Assembly (NCBI GenBank): GCA_903848955.1
Contig: CAINHS010000051.1
Coordinates: 19,384 to 83,383 of the forward strand
DNA length: 64,000 nt
Direction: 5' to 3'
Source of the DNA: an uncultured beta proteobacterium
GTDB taxonomy: Bacteria; Pseudomonadota; Gammaproteobacteria; Burkholderiales; Rhodocyclaceae
Positions 15,722-25,221 of the stretch are shown piece by piece. Position numbers and translations under genes: made by a program. Below the pieces are notes generated by a model, which was not told the origin of the DNA, did no database searches, and worked only from the letters and a program-made list of their open reading frames with translations. Within the stretch, counting starts at the first letter, position 1, and each line of letters opens with the position of its first letter.

Positions 15722-17725
15722 ATGTCATTGAATCTGTTGAATCGCTGCATGTCCCGCAAGATGCTGGTGCTGCTGATGCTCGCGGTCGCCGCGGCACAGG
15801 CATGGGCTGCGGTACCCATCGGCCGGGTACTGGCCGTTACCGGTCAGTTGCAGGCGCAACGCGAAGGCAAGGCTGTGGAACTCCTGCCCGGCGCCGAAGT
15901 ATTCGTCGGCGATGCCTTGACGACGGCATCAAACTCGCAGGCCCAGGTCCGCTTTGACGACCAGTCGATCGTCGCGCTGCGACCCGACACCCAGTTCCGG
16001 GTCGATGCCTATTCTTTCAAGGACCCGCGGCAGAACGAAGCGGGATTCTTCAGCCTGCTCAAGGGCGGATTCAGAACCATCACCGGACTGATAGGCAAGA
16101 CCAACCGGGATGCCTACAAGGTGGCCACGCCCACCTCGACCATCGGCATCCGCGGCACGCATTATCTGGTGCGCCTGTGCGACAAGGATTGCAAGCAGGA
16201 TGACGGCACAGCGGCGGCGGCCGGACTGTATGGCGGCGTCGTCGAGGGTCGCATCGCCGTCGGCAACGAGGCGGGCACCCATGAGTTGGGCGGCGGCGAA
16301 TATTTCTACGTCGCCGATCTCAAGTCACTGCCCCTGCCGCTGGCGGCCCCACCCGCATTTCTGCGCGAAAAGCCCGCGTCGATAGGCAAGGCGCAGGGCG
16401 CCGCCGGAGGTGCCGATGCCTCGGCGCGCGTTGCGCCGGCGCCGCAGACTGATGCTGCGACCGGCGCGCCGGTCTCCGCCGTGGCGAGCAGCCTGCTGCC
16501 GGCCTTGCGCGTAGCCGATCTGAGCACGGCTTCGTCGTCACTCGCACACGTTGCGCCCGTTACCATCGACAACGGCGGCGGGAGTACTGGCGGTGGCGGC
16601 TTCGTCAATGTCGGCGGCAGCGGAACACTGCGCGGTCAGGTGATCTGGATGACCACGGCCGACCTCGACTTGCACCTGAAAACCCCCGGCGGCGCCGAAG
16701 TCTATTTCGCCAATTCTCAGGTGACGCTGCCCGGCGGCGCCATCGCCAAGCTTGATCATGACAATACCGGCGGCGTGATCGACGTCGCCCCGGATCAGAG
16801 GGTCGAGAACATCGTGGTAAACGGCACGGCCATTCAGGTCGGAACCTATACCTACTTTGTGTACAATTTTTCCGGCAACAATGGCGGCGCCCCGACCACG
16901 GCGCTGGTGAAAGTCTCGGGTGCGGACGGCACAACCACGCAATACTCGACCACTCTGGCGGATCACGCCACCTCGCCCGACTATGTGGTCAGCTACAGCG
17001 GATCCGCCGGCAGCACGGCCGGCGCTTCGGCCTACAGTGCGGCCTGGGCACACGCCGCCACTTCGCCATCGACCTATACCAACTCTAATGCCAGCGGGAA
17101 TTTTTCCGGCACCGGCCTCACCGCTACTTCGCTGCAGGCATTGGGCGGCGGCACCACGGCAATCGGAGGCGTCAGCCGCAATGGTTCTGCGCTGGTGGAT
17201 GCCGGCTCCAGTCTTGAGGCCGGCAACGTGACCTGGGGTCGCTGGTCGAGCGGACTGGCCAACTACCCGTCTTCGAATACGCCGGCCGGCGGCATTCATC
17301 TGGCGATCGGTGACGCCACTCCCGCCTCGGCGATTCCCGTCACCGGCACGGTGCCCTACAGCCGGGTAGGAGGAACCCTGCCCACCGATAGCGGCGGCAA
17401 TGTCGGGACATGGAACGGCGGCAGCCTGGTGCTGAACTTCAGCGACCGCAGCGTTACCACCGGTACCCCTCTGTCATGGAGCGTCGCCAACCATAATTAT
17501 TCCGCCACCTTCAGTGCTGTTGCCATCGGCAGCGGCAACACCGTTCTGACCAGCGCCGGTACCTGCACGGGTGGCGGATGCGGCACGGGATCTCCGATCA
17601 ACTACCTCAATCTGAACGGCACGCTTGCCGGATCGAGCGCCCAGGGAGCCATCCTGAGCATAACGTCGCAGACCAGCGCGGCAACATTCCCGACCACCTC
17701 GTCGGTCCAGGTCTTCAAGCGATAG
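15722..17725 (+). CDS. Secreted FecR / DUF2135 / TbpB-like barrel protein
   Basis: A 667-residue secreted protein. A signal peptide (LVLLMLAVAAAQAWA, cleavage near residue 29) has no lipobox Cys. Residues ~31-200 form a FecR-type domain (RFDDQSIVALRPDTQFRV, STIGIRGTHYLVRLC). A low-complexity linker leads to a DUF2135-like domain (TTADLDLHLKTPGGAEVYF to GTYTYFVYNFSG, about 305-395). The last ~220 residues are Gly/Ser/Thr-rich short strands with NVTWGRWSSG and RVGGTLPTDSGGNVGTW, resembling the C-terminal barrel of transferrin-binding-protein-like surface proteins. It follows the Slam-like gene by 11 bases and probably shares its promoter. A surface-exposed or released adhesin or sensor seems likely; the ligand is unknown. 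Confidence 0.75.
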   Translation: MSLNLLNRCMSRKMLVLLMLAVAAAQAWAAVPIGRVLAVTGQLQAQREGKAVELLPGAEVFVGDALTTASNSQAQVRFDDQSIVALRPDTQFRVDAYSFKDPRQNEAGFFSLLKGGFRTITGLIGKTNRDAYKVATPTSTIGIRGTHYLVRLCDKDCKQDDGTAAAAGLYGGVVEGRIAVGNEAGTHELGGGEYFYVADLKSLPLPLAAPPAFLREKPASIGKAQGAAGGADASARVAPAPQTDAATGAPVSAVASSLLPALRVADLSTASSSLAHVAPVTIDNGGGSTGGGGFVNVGGSGTLRGQVIWMTTADLDLHLKTPGGAEVYFANSQVTLPGGAIAKLDHDNTGGVIDVAPDQRVENIVVNGTAIQVGTYTYFVYNFSGNNGGAPTTALVKVSGADGTTTQYSTTLADHATSPDYVVSYSGSAGSTAGASAYSAAWAHAATSPSTYTNSNASGNFSGTGLTATSLQALGGGTTAIGGVSRNGSALVDAGSSLEAGNVTWGRWSSGLANYPSSNTPAGGIHLAIGDATPASAIPVTGTVPYSRVGGTLPTDSGGNVGTWNGGSLVLNFSDRSVTTGTPLSWSVANHNYSATFSAVAIGSGNTVLTSAGTCTGGGCGTGSPINYLNLNGTLAGSSAQGAILSITSQTSAATFPTTSSVQVFKR

Positions 17726-17746
17726 GCCGGCAGTACCGGCACGGCA

Positions 17747-17769
17747 ACCGCCCTCGCGCAGAGGGCGGT
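17747..17769. terminator. Hairpin between convergent FecR-barrel and TusE-like genes
   Basis: A 9-bp perfect stem (17747-17755 with 17761-17769) with a 5-base loop sits between two genes that converge. There is no T-run on either strand, so termination would be weak or factor-dependent. Confidence 0.5.
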
Positions 17770-17789
17770 GCCACCCGGGCACTCGTGCG

Positions 17790-18119
17790 TCAGACGCAGC
17801 CGGTGGGCTTGGGCATTCCGGCGTAGCGGGCCGCCTGCTTGGCCGGACCGTAGGGGAACAGGTCGAACAGGTATTTCTTGTCGCCGAATCGATCTCCCAG
17901 CGCAGCGCCGATAAGTTTCGACATGACGCGAAGATTGGGCGCAGTGCCGTTGTCCGCGTAGTACTCGCGAATCCAGCGCACCACCTGCCAGTGCTCGTCG
18001 GCGAGTGCAAGCTGGTCACGCTCGGCGAGGCATTTCGCCACGTCCTCGCTCCAGTCGTCGAGCGTGGCCAGATAGCCCTCGGCGTCGGTTTCAATCTCGC
18101 GGCCATTGACGTTGATCAT
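17790..18119 (-). CDS. TusE/DsrC family sulfur-relay protein (single C-terminal Cys)
   Basis: A 109-residue cytoplasmic protein of the DsrC/TusE family. It opens INVNGREIETDAEGYL, has the family block LADEHWQVVRWIREYY, and ends GMPKPTGCV with the penultimate Cys that carries sulfur. The second cysteine of true DsrC, eleven residues before, is Ala here (QAARYAGMP), which points to a TusE-type relay or a regulatory homologue and not to dissimilatory sulfite reductase chemistry. The ATG at 18119 has GGAG ten bases ahead. It is transcribed alone and divergently from iorA; no sulfur-oxidation genes are nearby. Confidence 0.88.
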   Translation of the reverse strand: MINVNGREIETDAEGYLATLDDWSEDVAKCLAERDQLALADEHWQVVRWIREYYADNGTAPNLRVMSKLIGAALGDRFGDKKYLFDLFPYGPAKQAARYAGMPKPTGCV

Positions 18120-18420
18120 GTTTTGTTTCTCCGTAGAAGAGGTTGGAAGGAAGTAATACCTGACTATTTTTGTCGGATTATAAAGACGCTCGCCTGCCGG
18201 CCCATAGAGTCTTTTGCATCGGCCATCGCAAGCATTTATCGCCAGGTAGCAACTATCGGCCGCGCCCCGGTGTTGGCCGCGCGGTTCAAGCCACGGCAAC
18301 ACGTCGCTGTGGACGCAAGGCCCGCAAATCCGGATAATTCGTCCGGTTGCAATTGCTGATGACCTGCGCAAGGGTGCATCCCGGCGCGGGTCAATTTTTT
18401 CCACTGTCCGAGAGAGCACA
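18120..18420. other. Divergent promoter region of the TusE-like gene and iorA
   Basis: A non-coding stretch of 301 bases. Towards the TusE-like gene there is a perfect -10 hexamer TATAAT on the minus strand (18177-18182) with only a weak -35 (TGGGCC). Towards iorA I see no convincing sigma-70 boxes; the start codon is preceded by GAGAG. Nothing else in it can be supported. Confidence 0.45.
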
Positions 18421-20289
18421 ATGGCCGCCGTCATGCCCGCCCCCGCCGCCAGCCGGCTTCTACTTTCCGGCAACGAAGCCGTTGCCCGTGGCGTCTGGGA
18501 GTCCGGCGCGCGCGTCGCCGCCGCCTATCCAGGAACCCCCGCTACCGAGATCATCGAGTCGCTCGCGCGTTACCCGGATCTGCACACCGAGTGGTCGGTG
18601 AATGAAAAGGTTTCCATGGAGGTCGCCCTCGGCGCTTCCATGACCGGCGCCCGCGCCTTCTGCGCCATGAAGCATGTCGGTCTCAACGTCGCCAGCGACT
18701 GCCTGATGACCATGACCATCACCGGCGCCTATGGCGGCCTGGTGATCGCCGTCGCCGACGACGTCGGCATGTCGTCGTCGCAGAACGAGCAGGACTCGCG
18801 CTTCTGGGGCCGCTTCGCGCACATACCGGTGCTCGAGCCGGCGGACTCGCAGGAAGCCTATGAGATGACGCAATACGCCTTTGCGCTCTCCGAACAGCAC
18901 CAGACGCCGGTGCTGCTGCGCCTCACAACGCGCATCTGCCACGTCAAGGGGCTGGTCAGCGTAGGCGAACGCGAAGCCCACGAACCGGCCGGCTTCGTCA
19001 AGAACCCGGAACGCTGGGTGATGGTTCCGGCCTTCGCCAAGATGCGCATTCCCGGACTGTTTCAGCGCGACGAGACGCTGCGTGCCGTTTCCGAAGCCTC
19101 GCCGCTCAACGTAATCGAGCCGGGCAGCGACCGTCGTGTCGGCTTCGTCGCCTCGGGCCCCGCCTACATGCACGTCAAGGAAGCCTTCCCCGATGCCCCG
19201 GTGCTGAAGCTGGGATTCTCCTATCCCTGGCCACCGGAAAAAGTCCGCGCCCTGGCGGCAATGTGCGACCTGATGGTGGTGGTCGAGGAAACCGAATTGT
19301 TGCTCGAAACGGAAATCAAGGCGGCCGGCATTGCCTGCCACGGCAAGGACGTGCTGCCGAGAATCGGCGAACTGTCGCCGCAAGTGCTGGGCCCCGCCGT
19401 CGATCGTCTGCTCGGCAAGGCAGCGGTGGCGCCGGAAGCCGCCGCCACCCCGATGAAGGTATTCCCGCGACCGCCCACGCTGTGCGCTTCCTGCCCGCAC
19501 ATGGGCATCTACTACACGCTGTCGCAGTTGAAGAACATCATCGTCACCGGCGACATCGGCTGCTACACGCTCGGCGCCGGCCATCCCTGGAATGCGCTGG
19601 ACAGCACCATCTGCATGGGCGCGACGATGGGCGTCGCACTCGGCATCGACAAGGGCCGCGGCGAGGCCGACAGGAACAAGCGCATCCTGGCCGTGATCGG
19701 CGATTCCACCTTCATGCACATGGGCATGCAGGGTCTGCTCAACATCACCTACAACAAGGGCAACATCACCGTCCTGCTGCTCGACAACAACACCACCGGC
19801 ATGACCGGCGGCCAGGCCACGCCGGCCTCCGGCCGCGACATCCACGGCCAGGAAGCGCCGCGTATTGACCTGGCCAAGGTGGTCGAGGCGCTCGGCGTGG
19901 CCAACGAGCACATCAAGATAGTCGATCCCTACGAACTGCCGACGCTGTTCAAGACCATCCGCGAAGAGGTCAAGCACGAGGGTCCCTCGGTGATCATCGC
20001 CCGCCGGCCCTGCGTGCTGACCGACGGCTTCAAGCCCTTCCGCCCCTACCTGGTCGACACGGACAAGTGCACCGGTTGCAGCAACTGCCTCGAGGTCGGC
20101 TGTCCGGCGATCCATGTCACGCGCCGCGAAAAGGTGATCAAGAACTCGGGCAAGGAAGTCGAACTGGCTTTCGTCAATATCGACAATCAGGCCTGCACCG
20201 GCTGCGGCCTCTGCGTCCAGCCCTGCGCACCCGATGCCATCCAGCATGTGGCACGGCACGACATCCCGATCCACATCGTCAAGACATGA
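18421..20289 (+). CDS. iorA: Indolepyruvate (aryl-2-oxoacid) ferredoxin oxidoreductase, alpha subunit
   Basis: A 622-residue large subunit that decarboxylates aryl-pyruvates to aryl-acetyl-CoA with TPP and ferredoxin. The N-terminal half has GNEAVARGVWESGARVAAAY-type pyrimidine-domain sequence and the activating Glu segment EWSVNEKVSMEVALGAS. The TPP/Mg domain shows GDIGCYTLGAGHPWNALDS and GDSTFMHMGMQG with NNTTGMTGGQ. The C-terminus holds two [4Fe-4S] motifs, CTGCSNCLEVGCP and CTGCGLCVQPC. It pairs with iorB, 112 bases downstream. In anaerobic aromatic degraders it serves phenylalanine, tyrosine or tryptophan breakdown. Confidence 0.93.
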   Translation: MAAVMPAPAASRLLLSGNEAVARGVWESGARVAAAYPGTPATEIIESLARYPDLHTEWSVNEKVSMEVALGASMTGARAFCAMKHVGLNVASDCLMTMTITGAYGGLVIAVADDVGMSSSQNEQDSRFWGRFAHIPVLEPADSQEAYEMTQYAFALSEQHQTPVLLRLTTRICHVKGLVSVGEREAHEPAGFVKNPERWVMVPAFAKMRIPGLFQRDETLRAVSEASPLNVIEPGSDRRVGFVASGPAYMHVKEAFPDAPVLKLGFSYPWPPEKVRALAAMCDLMVVVEETELLLETEIKAAGIACHGKDVLPRIGELSPQVLGPAVDRLLGKAAVAPEAAATPMKVFPRPPTLCASCPHMGIYYTLSQLKNIIVTGDIGCYTLGAGHPWNALDSTICMGATMGVALGIDKGRGEADRNKRILAVIGDSTFMHMGMQGLLNITYNKGNITVLLLDNNTTGMTGGQATPASGRDIHGQEAPRIDLAKVVEALGVANEHIKIVDPYELPTLFKTIREEVKHEGPSVIIARRPCVLTDGFKPFRPYLVDTDKCTGCSNCLEVGCPAIHVTRREKVIKNSGKEVELAFVNIDNQACTGCGLCVQPCAPDAIQHVARHDIPIHIVKT

Positions 20290-20401
20290 GCGCACTCCGC
20301 AGGGCCGCCCCAAGGATGGCGCATTCATCACATGAAGCCGCGCAGCGGCGCACCGCAGTCGCCCCCTTCCAAGGGAATGGGGTCGGGGGGAGAGTCGTAC
20401 C

Positions 20402-21031
20402 ATGAACCAGGACCAGATCACCAATATTCTCGTCTGCGGCATCGGCGGCCAGGGTGTCATGACCGCCACCGAGATTCTTGCCGAAGCCGCCATCGCCGAA
20501 GGGCACGATGTCAAGAAGACCGAAGTCGCCGGCATGGCGCAGCGCGGCGGGGTGGTCACCTCGCATCTGCGCTTCGGCCGCAAGGTACTCTCGCCGCAGA
20601 TCGCACCGGGCACCGTTCAGGTCCTGCTCGGCTTCGAGGGCGCCGAGGCCCTGCGCTGGTCGCACTATCTGCGGTCCGACGGTCTGGCGCTGGTGAACAA
20701 CGCCCGGCTGGTGCCGCCGGTGGTCGACCTCGGCCTGTTCGACTACCCCGACGATCCGCCGGGGCAGATGCGCGCCGCGGGCCATCGCGTGGTGTCCTTC
20801 GATGCCATGTCGATTGCCAACCAGTTGGGCGAAGTCAGGCTCGGCAACACGGTCATGCTCGGCGCCATTGCCGACTACCTGCCGTTTGCACCGGACATCC
20901 TGCTGGCCTGCATCGTCAAGCGTTTCGCGCGCAAGGGCGATCAGGTGGTCGACGCCAATCGCCGCGCGTTTGCGGCAGGACGCGAGGCCGTCGCCAGGCA
21001 ACTCGGTGCGAACGAGCCGGCACCGGCCTGA
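20402..21031 (+). CDS. iorB: Indolepyruvate ferredoxin oxidoreductase, beta subunit
   Basis: A 209-residue small subunit of the IorAB complex, homologous to the gamma subunit of four-subunit 2-oxoacid oxidoreductases. The family signature ILVCGIGGQGVMTATEILAE lies at residues 9-28, and KTEVAGMAQRGGVVTSHLRFG follows. The start ATG 20402 is preceded by a G-run with GGGGGGAGAG. The 112 bases between iorA and iorB contain a C-run/G-run inverted pair resembling the hairpin near 206-228. Cytoplasmic. Confidence 0.92.
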   Translation: MNQDQITNILVCGIGGQGVMTATEILAEAAIAEGHDVKKTEVAGMAQRGGVVTSHLRFGRKVLSPQIAPGTVQVLLGFEGAEALRWSHYLRSDGLALVNNARLVPPVVDLGLFDYPDDPPGQMRAAGHRVVSFDAMSIANQLGEVRLGNTVMLGAIADYLPFAPDILLACIVKRFARKGDQVVDANRRAFAAGREAVARQLGANEPAPA

Positions 21032-21165
21032 CCGCCGGGCCGATGAAGCGCTATCGACAACGCCTGATAGCCGGATGATCACCACGGCCGGCAGCGCGTG
21101 AGGCAACTCGCCGTGCCCGCCGCGGCCAGGCTTCTCAACTTTTACGGCTGGCGGAGAAAGACACC

Positions 21166-22029
21166 ATGACTGCAAAAATTATTGACGGCAACGCGCTGTC
21201 CACAGAAATCCGCGGCGAGCTGGCCGCACGCGCCGCAGCGCTCAAGGACAAAGGCATAACGCCCTGCCTCGCCGTGATTCTGGTCGGCGAAGACCCGGCG
21301 TCGGCCGTCTATGTGCGCAACAAGGTCGCCGCCTGCGAAAAGGCCGGCATGCTTTCCCTGCGCGACGTTTATGCCGTCGACATCGATCCGGCAACGGTTT
21401 TCGCGCGCATCGCCGCGCTCAATGCCGACCCTTCGGTGCACGGCATACTGGTGCAGTTGCCGCTGCCGAAACACTTCGATGCCGAGGCAGTACTTGAATC
21501 CATCTCGCCGGCAAAGGACGTAGACGGCTTCCACGCCGAAAATGTCGGCGCCCTGATGCAGGGCAATCCGCGCTTCATTCCCTGCACCCCTTACGGCGTC
21601 ATGAAGATGCTGGAAAGTGCCAACGTGCCGCTGAAGGGCGCCGAGGTGGTCATCGTCGGCCGCAGCAACATCGTCGGCAAGCCCATGGCCATGCTGCTGC
21701 TGGCCAAGAGCTGCACCGTCACCATCTGCCATTCGCAGTCGAAGGATCTCGCCTTCCACACCCGCCGCGCCGACATCCTGGTCGCCGCCGTCGGCCGTGC
21801 CCGGATGATTACCGGCGACATGATCAAGCCCGGCGCCACAGTGATCGACGTCGGCATCAACCGCACCGCCGAAGGCAAGCTGTGCGGCGACGTCGATTTT
21901 GAAAGTGCCAAGGAAGTCGCCGGTGCCATCACTCCGGTGCCCGGCGGCGTCGGTCCGATGACCATCACCATGCTTCTGGCCAACACCCTCGAGGCGGCAG
22001 AACGCGTTGCCGCCGGGGTCGCCCGATGA
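21166..22029 (+). CDS. folD: Methylenetetrahydrofolate dehydrogenase / cyclohydrolase
   Basis: Bifunctional C1 enzyme interconverting 5,10-methylene-, methenyl- and 10-formyl-tetrahydrofolate. At 287 residues it has the usual length. The catalytic Lys is in [16 protein letters not shown], the substrate motif in [10 protein letters not shown], and the NADP-binding loop reads [36 protein letters not shown] closes the protein as expected. A GGAG sequence precedes ATG 21166. hemF follows 31 bases downstream on the same strand. Confidence 0.96.
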   Translation: MTAKIIDGNALSTEIRGELAARAAALKDKGITPCLAVILVGEDPASAVYVRNKVAACEKAGMLSLRDVYAVDIDPATVFARIAALNADPSVHGILVQLPLPKHFDAEAVLESISPAKDVDGFHAENVGALMQGNPRFIPCTPYGVMKMLESANVPLKGAEVVIVGRSNIVGKPMAMLLLAKSCTVTICHSQSKDLAFHTRRADILVAAVGRARMITGDMIKPGATVIDVGINRTAEGKLCGDVDFESAKEVAGAITPVPGGVGPMTITMLLANTLEAAERVAAGVAR

Positions 22030-22060
22030 ACGCATACGAACCGAAGCGGCCCCGCGCCTG

Positions 22061-22969
22061 ATGGACGTTTCTTCGATCCGGGACTACTTCACCGGCCTGC
22101 AGCAGCGCATCGTCGGCGAACTTGAAGCCATCGAAGGTTCGCCCTTCCTGCGCGATGTCTGGGACCGGCCGCAGGGTGGCGGCGGCATCTCCCGCCTGAT
22201 TGAAGACGGCAAGGTGTTCGAACGCGGCGGCGTCAATTTCTCGCACGTCACCGGCGATCAGATGCCCGCCTCGGCCACTGCGCATCGCCCCGAACTGGCG
22301 GGTCGCCGCTGGCAGGCCATGGGCGTGTCGCTGGTACTGCATCCGCGCAACCCGTATTGCCCGACCTCGCACATGAACGTGCGCTTCTTCGTTGCCGAGA
22401 AGGACGGCGAGGAACCGGCCTGGTGGTTCGGCGGCGGCATGGACCTGACCCCCTACTACGGCTTCGAGCAGGACGCGGTGCATTTTCATCAGACCTGCTC
22501 CGATGCGCTGCAGCCCTTCGGCACAGATGTCCATCAGCAGTTCAAGGACTGGTGCGACCGTTACTTTTTCCTCAAGCACCGCAACGAAGCCCGCGGCATC
22601 GGCGGCATCTTCTTCGACGATCTCAACCAGGGAGGCTTCGAGCGTTGCCTGGCGCTGACGCAAAGCGTCGGCGACCATTTCACCGCCGCCTACCTGCCGC
22701 TCATCGAGCGCCGCCGCGACACCCCCTATGGCGAGCGCGAACGCGACTTCCAGGCCTACCGGCGCGGACGCTACGTCGAGTTCAACCTGGTGTGGGATCG
22801 CGGCACGCTGTTCGGCCTGCAATCGGGCGGCCGCACCGAATCCATCCTGATGTCGCTGCCACCCATCGTCAAGTGGCGCTACGACTGGCATCCTGAAGAA
22901 GGCAGCGAGGAAGCCCGCCTCTACAGCGATTTCCTGCCGCCGCGCGACTGGATCGGGAAAACTCCCTAA
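22061..22969 (+). CDS. hemF: Oxygen-dependent coproporphyrinogen III oxidase
   Basis: Oxidatively decarboxylates coproporphyrinogen III to protoporphyrinogen IX using O2. Signatures: [52 protein letters not shown], and the C-terminal [20 protein letters not shown]. The protein is 302 residues from ATG 22061, the family length; an earlier in-frame start inside folD was rejected. Its stop overlaps the stop of the convergent hemY by 4 bases. The oxygen-dependent enzyme implies that the host meets oxygen, alongside oxygen-sensitive oxidoreductases elsewhere in the window. Confidence 0.96.
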   Translation: MDVSSIRDYFTGLQQRIVGELEAIEGSPFLRDVWDRPQGGGGISRLIEDGKVFERGGVNFSHVTGDQMPASATAHRPELAGRRWQAMGVSLVLHPRNPYCPTSHMNVRFFVAEKDGEEPAWWFGGGMDLTPYYGFEQDAVHFHQTCSDALQPFGTDVHQQFKDWCDRYFFLKHRNEARGIGGIFFDDLNQGGFERCLALTQSVGDHFTAAYLPLIERRRDTPYGERERDFQAYRRGRYVEFNLVWDRGTLFGLQSGGRTESILMSLPPIVKWRYDWHPEEGSEEARLYSDFLPPRDWIGKTP

Positions 22970-24150
22970 AGCACCGCCGCCGCGCGATAGTGGCGTGCCG
23001 CCAGCGCCGGATCTTCGAGCTGGTCGAGCAGTTGTGCCAGTTCGACATGCGCGGCGCGTGAAGGCGCGATGGCCAGCGACGCTTCCAGATAGCTGCGCGC
23101 CTTGCCCCAGAGTTGCTGCTGACGGCACAGCCGGCCCAGAGTAAGCAGCAGGGCGTCGTCGCGCGGCATGCCTGCCAGCCACTTTTCGGCCTGCGCAATG
23201 CGGCCCAGAACATCGCCGGCGGGCTCTCCGCCGACGCCGCATTCCCCGTAGGTCAGCACCAGCGAAGCATCCCAGTACTCATCCAGCGCGTCTTCGATCA
23301 CGCGCTGGGCTTCACGGCAATCGCCTGCTGCGGCCAGTGCGCGCGCCGTCTCCAGCGCCAGCGACGCCTGGCCGCGATCGACGTCATCCAGTTCGCGCCA
23401 ATAACGCATCAGCCCCGCCGGATCTTCGCGCAAGGCACGCAGGGCTTCACGCACCGCGCGACTGCGGATCGGCGCTGCCTGTTCAGCGGTCAGCGCCTGA
23501 TGTTTTTCCAGCTGACGGACAAGGCGCGCCACTTCGCGCCAGTTGCCCAGGCCCTGTTCGGCGCGCAGGCTGAGACGCAAGGCGGCGATATGCCGCCCCT
23601 GATGTGCAGCGAGTTGTTGCAGGGCGCCGCGGGCGTCGTCGAAGCGGCGTTCTTGGACAGCAAATTCGGCTTCGGTCATCAAGCGTGCCGCCTGCAAGCC
23701 GGCGCCATCGTGCTCGCGTACTCGCGCCGCCCATTCCGCCGTGCGCTCCGCGTCTCGCAGGGCGTGTGCCGCACGCCAGCCGGCGAGTGCCAGCATGCCG
23801 GACGCGGCGTGATCCGGACGGGCGTTTTCGGCACAGCGCATGGCGTGCCCGTAACGCCCTTCCTGCAACAGCCGCCAGGTATCGCGCAGCGCCAGCGCGG
23901 CTTTTTCCTGCTGTCGGCGGCGGCGGAACTCGGCCACCGCGCGCGGCAGAGCGAGGGTATGGCTGACGGCCCGCGCCATCAGGTAAATCACCAGGAAAGC
24001 GGCGCTGCCTGCCAGCAGAAACAGGTTGAGCGACACTTCTGCCCGCCACGGCGGCAGCACCAGCAATACGTAGCCGTCGTTGTAGTAGGCGACGAGAGCG
24101 AACCCCACCGCCAGCCCGGCGAGAAGCAGCAGCCAGAACAGGGCACGCAT
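22966..24150 (-). CDS. hemY: HemY, TPR membrane protein of haem biosynthesis cluster
   Basis: A 394-residue inner-membrane protein. Two N-terminal membrane helices (residues ~1-23 and ~38-62) are followed by a long array of TPR-like helices facing the periplasm or cytoplasm. Family block: [22 protein letters not shown] at the start and [24 protein letters not shown] near the end. Found downstream of hemX in many proteobacteria; its exact role is unknown, with a proposed part in porphyrin pathway organisation. Last gene of the hemC-hemD-hemX-hemY operon. Confidence 0.87.
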   Translation of the reverse strand: MRALFWLLLLAGLAVGFALVAYYNDGYVLLVLPPWRAEVSLNLFLLAGSAAFLVIYLMARAVSHTLALPRAVAEFRRRRQQEKAALALRDTWRLLQEGRYGHAMRCAENARPDHAASGMLALAGWRAAHALRDAERTAEWAARVREHDGAGLQAARLMTEAEFAVQERRFDDARGALQQLAAHQGRHIAALRLSLRAEQGLGNWREVARLVRQLEKHQALTAEQAAPIRSRAVREALRALREDPAGLMRYWRELDDVDRGQASLALETARALAAAGDCREAQRVIEDALDEYWDASLVLTYGECGVGGEPAGDVLGRIAQAEKWLAGMPRDDALLLTLGRLCRQQQLWGKARSYLEASLAIAPSRAAHVELAQLLDQLEDPALAARHYRAAAVL

Positions 24151-24162
24151 GGCTGTCCCCGC

Positions 24163-25221
24163 TTACCTGGCAGCGCCGCCGGCGCTGCGCTCGCGGAGGA
24201 ATCTGAGATTGCGCAGGGCCGTCAAGGTTTCCGCCAGGCCCGGCAGATCAAAGCTGACATCGGTGGCCGCCAGCGACGTCAGGGTCGCCTGTGCCGCCTG
24301 CACTGCCTTGGCGCGGGTGTCGAAGTAGCGATCGAGCTGCTCGCGCGACTGGCGTATCTCTTCGCGAAAAGTCTTGCCGTCACGCTGCAGCAGTGCCAGG
24401 CGCGCGTTGAGCAGACGCAGCTTGAGGTTCTCGCGCAGGAAGAAACTCTGGTTGGGTGAAAGCAGCGCCGGATCGCTCTGGTCGATGCGCTCGATGCGCA
24501 CCAGTTGCTTCATTTCGCGCCACAGCTCGGCGCCCAGTTCGCGCCAGTAATCGGCGCTCGCCGGCTTCGACGGCACCGGCGGCCTGGCGGCATCGGCTTT
24601 CGGCCGCTGCTCGTAGGCCAGCGGCAGAGCGTCGGCCGCGGCCACCACGCTTTCGATCTTCGCCGAGAGGCCGGTGACATTGGCGCCCGGCGTTGCCCTG
24701 AGACGTTCGATGTCGCGCGCAAGGAGCTTCCTGGCCGGCACAAACTGCGGCTGCACGGAGCGTGCGAGGCGGGCGTCAGCGGCTTGCAGCGCACTTAACG
24801 CAGCCTCCACATTGCCGGCGAACTGAAGCTGCTGCATGGCGATCACCACGGCTTGCTCGACTTCGGCCAGCACGCGCTCATCGCGGCTACTGGAGAGTTC
24901 CTGATACATGGCCTCCAGCGCCACCGCCTGGCTCTGTGTTTCGGCCAGCCTGGCTTCCAGCACGCCGACCTTGGCCTGCAGGGCCGCCAGCGCTTCCTGG
25001 CTTTGCCGGGCCAGGGTGCGACCTTCCCTGGCCAGCGAGTCGCCGTCGGCAAGGCGCCGCGCGAGCTCCTGCTGCAGACCGGTGACCTGCATGCGCATGT
25101 CGACCCATTGCGCCGCAACCAGCACCATGGCGACCGCTACGATGCGCAGCGCCGGCCGGCGCCAGAGATTCCGCCACCCGTTGGCGGCCGGAGTCGAATC
25201 AGTTTGAGGAGGAGTTTCCAT
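24163..25221 (-). CDS. hemX: HemX-like uroporphyrinogen III methyltransferase-related membrane protein
   Basis: A 352-residue protein with a short cytoplasmic N-terminus, one membrane helix (LRIVAVAMVLVAAQWVDM, about 20-38) and a long coiled-coil-forming periplasmic part rich in Leu/Ala/Gln/Arg. The C-terminal domain contains WRELGAELWREMKQLVRIER and FFLRENLKLRLLNARLALL, typical of HemX. Although named after the methyltransferase, it has no SAM-binding site. I chose ATG 25221, which overlaps the 3' end of hemD by 23 bases in another frame. Confidence 0.87.
   Translation of the reverse strand: METPPQTDSTPAANGWRNLWRRPALRIVAVAMVLVAAQWVDMRMQVTGLQQELARRLADGDSLAREGRTLARQSQEALAALQAKVGVLEARLAETQSQAVALEAMYQELSSSRDERVLAEVEQAVVIAMQQLQFAGNVEAALSALQAADARLARSVQPQFVPARKLLARDIERLRATPGANVTGLSAKIESVVAAADALPLAYEQRPKADAARPPVPSKPASADYWRELGAELWREMKQLVRIERIDQSDPALLSPNQSFFLRENLKLRLLNARLALLQRDGKTFREEIRQSREQLDRYFDTRAKAVQAAQATLTSLAATDVSFDLPGLAETLTALRNLRFLRERSAGGAAR

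Noticed and set aside
18460..20613. A 717-codon minus-strand frame opposite iorA
   Set aside because: Antisense to a well-supported enzyme gene; the translation has no recognisable domain and a composition typical of mirror frames.
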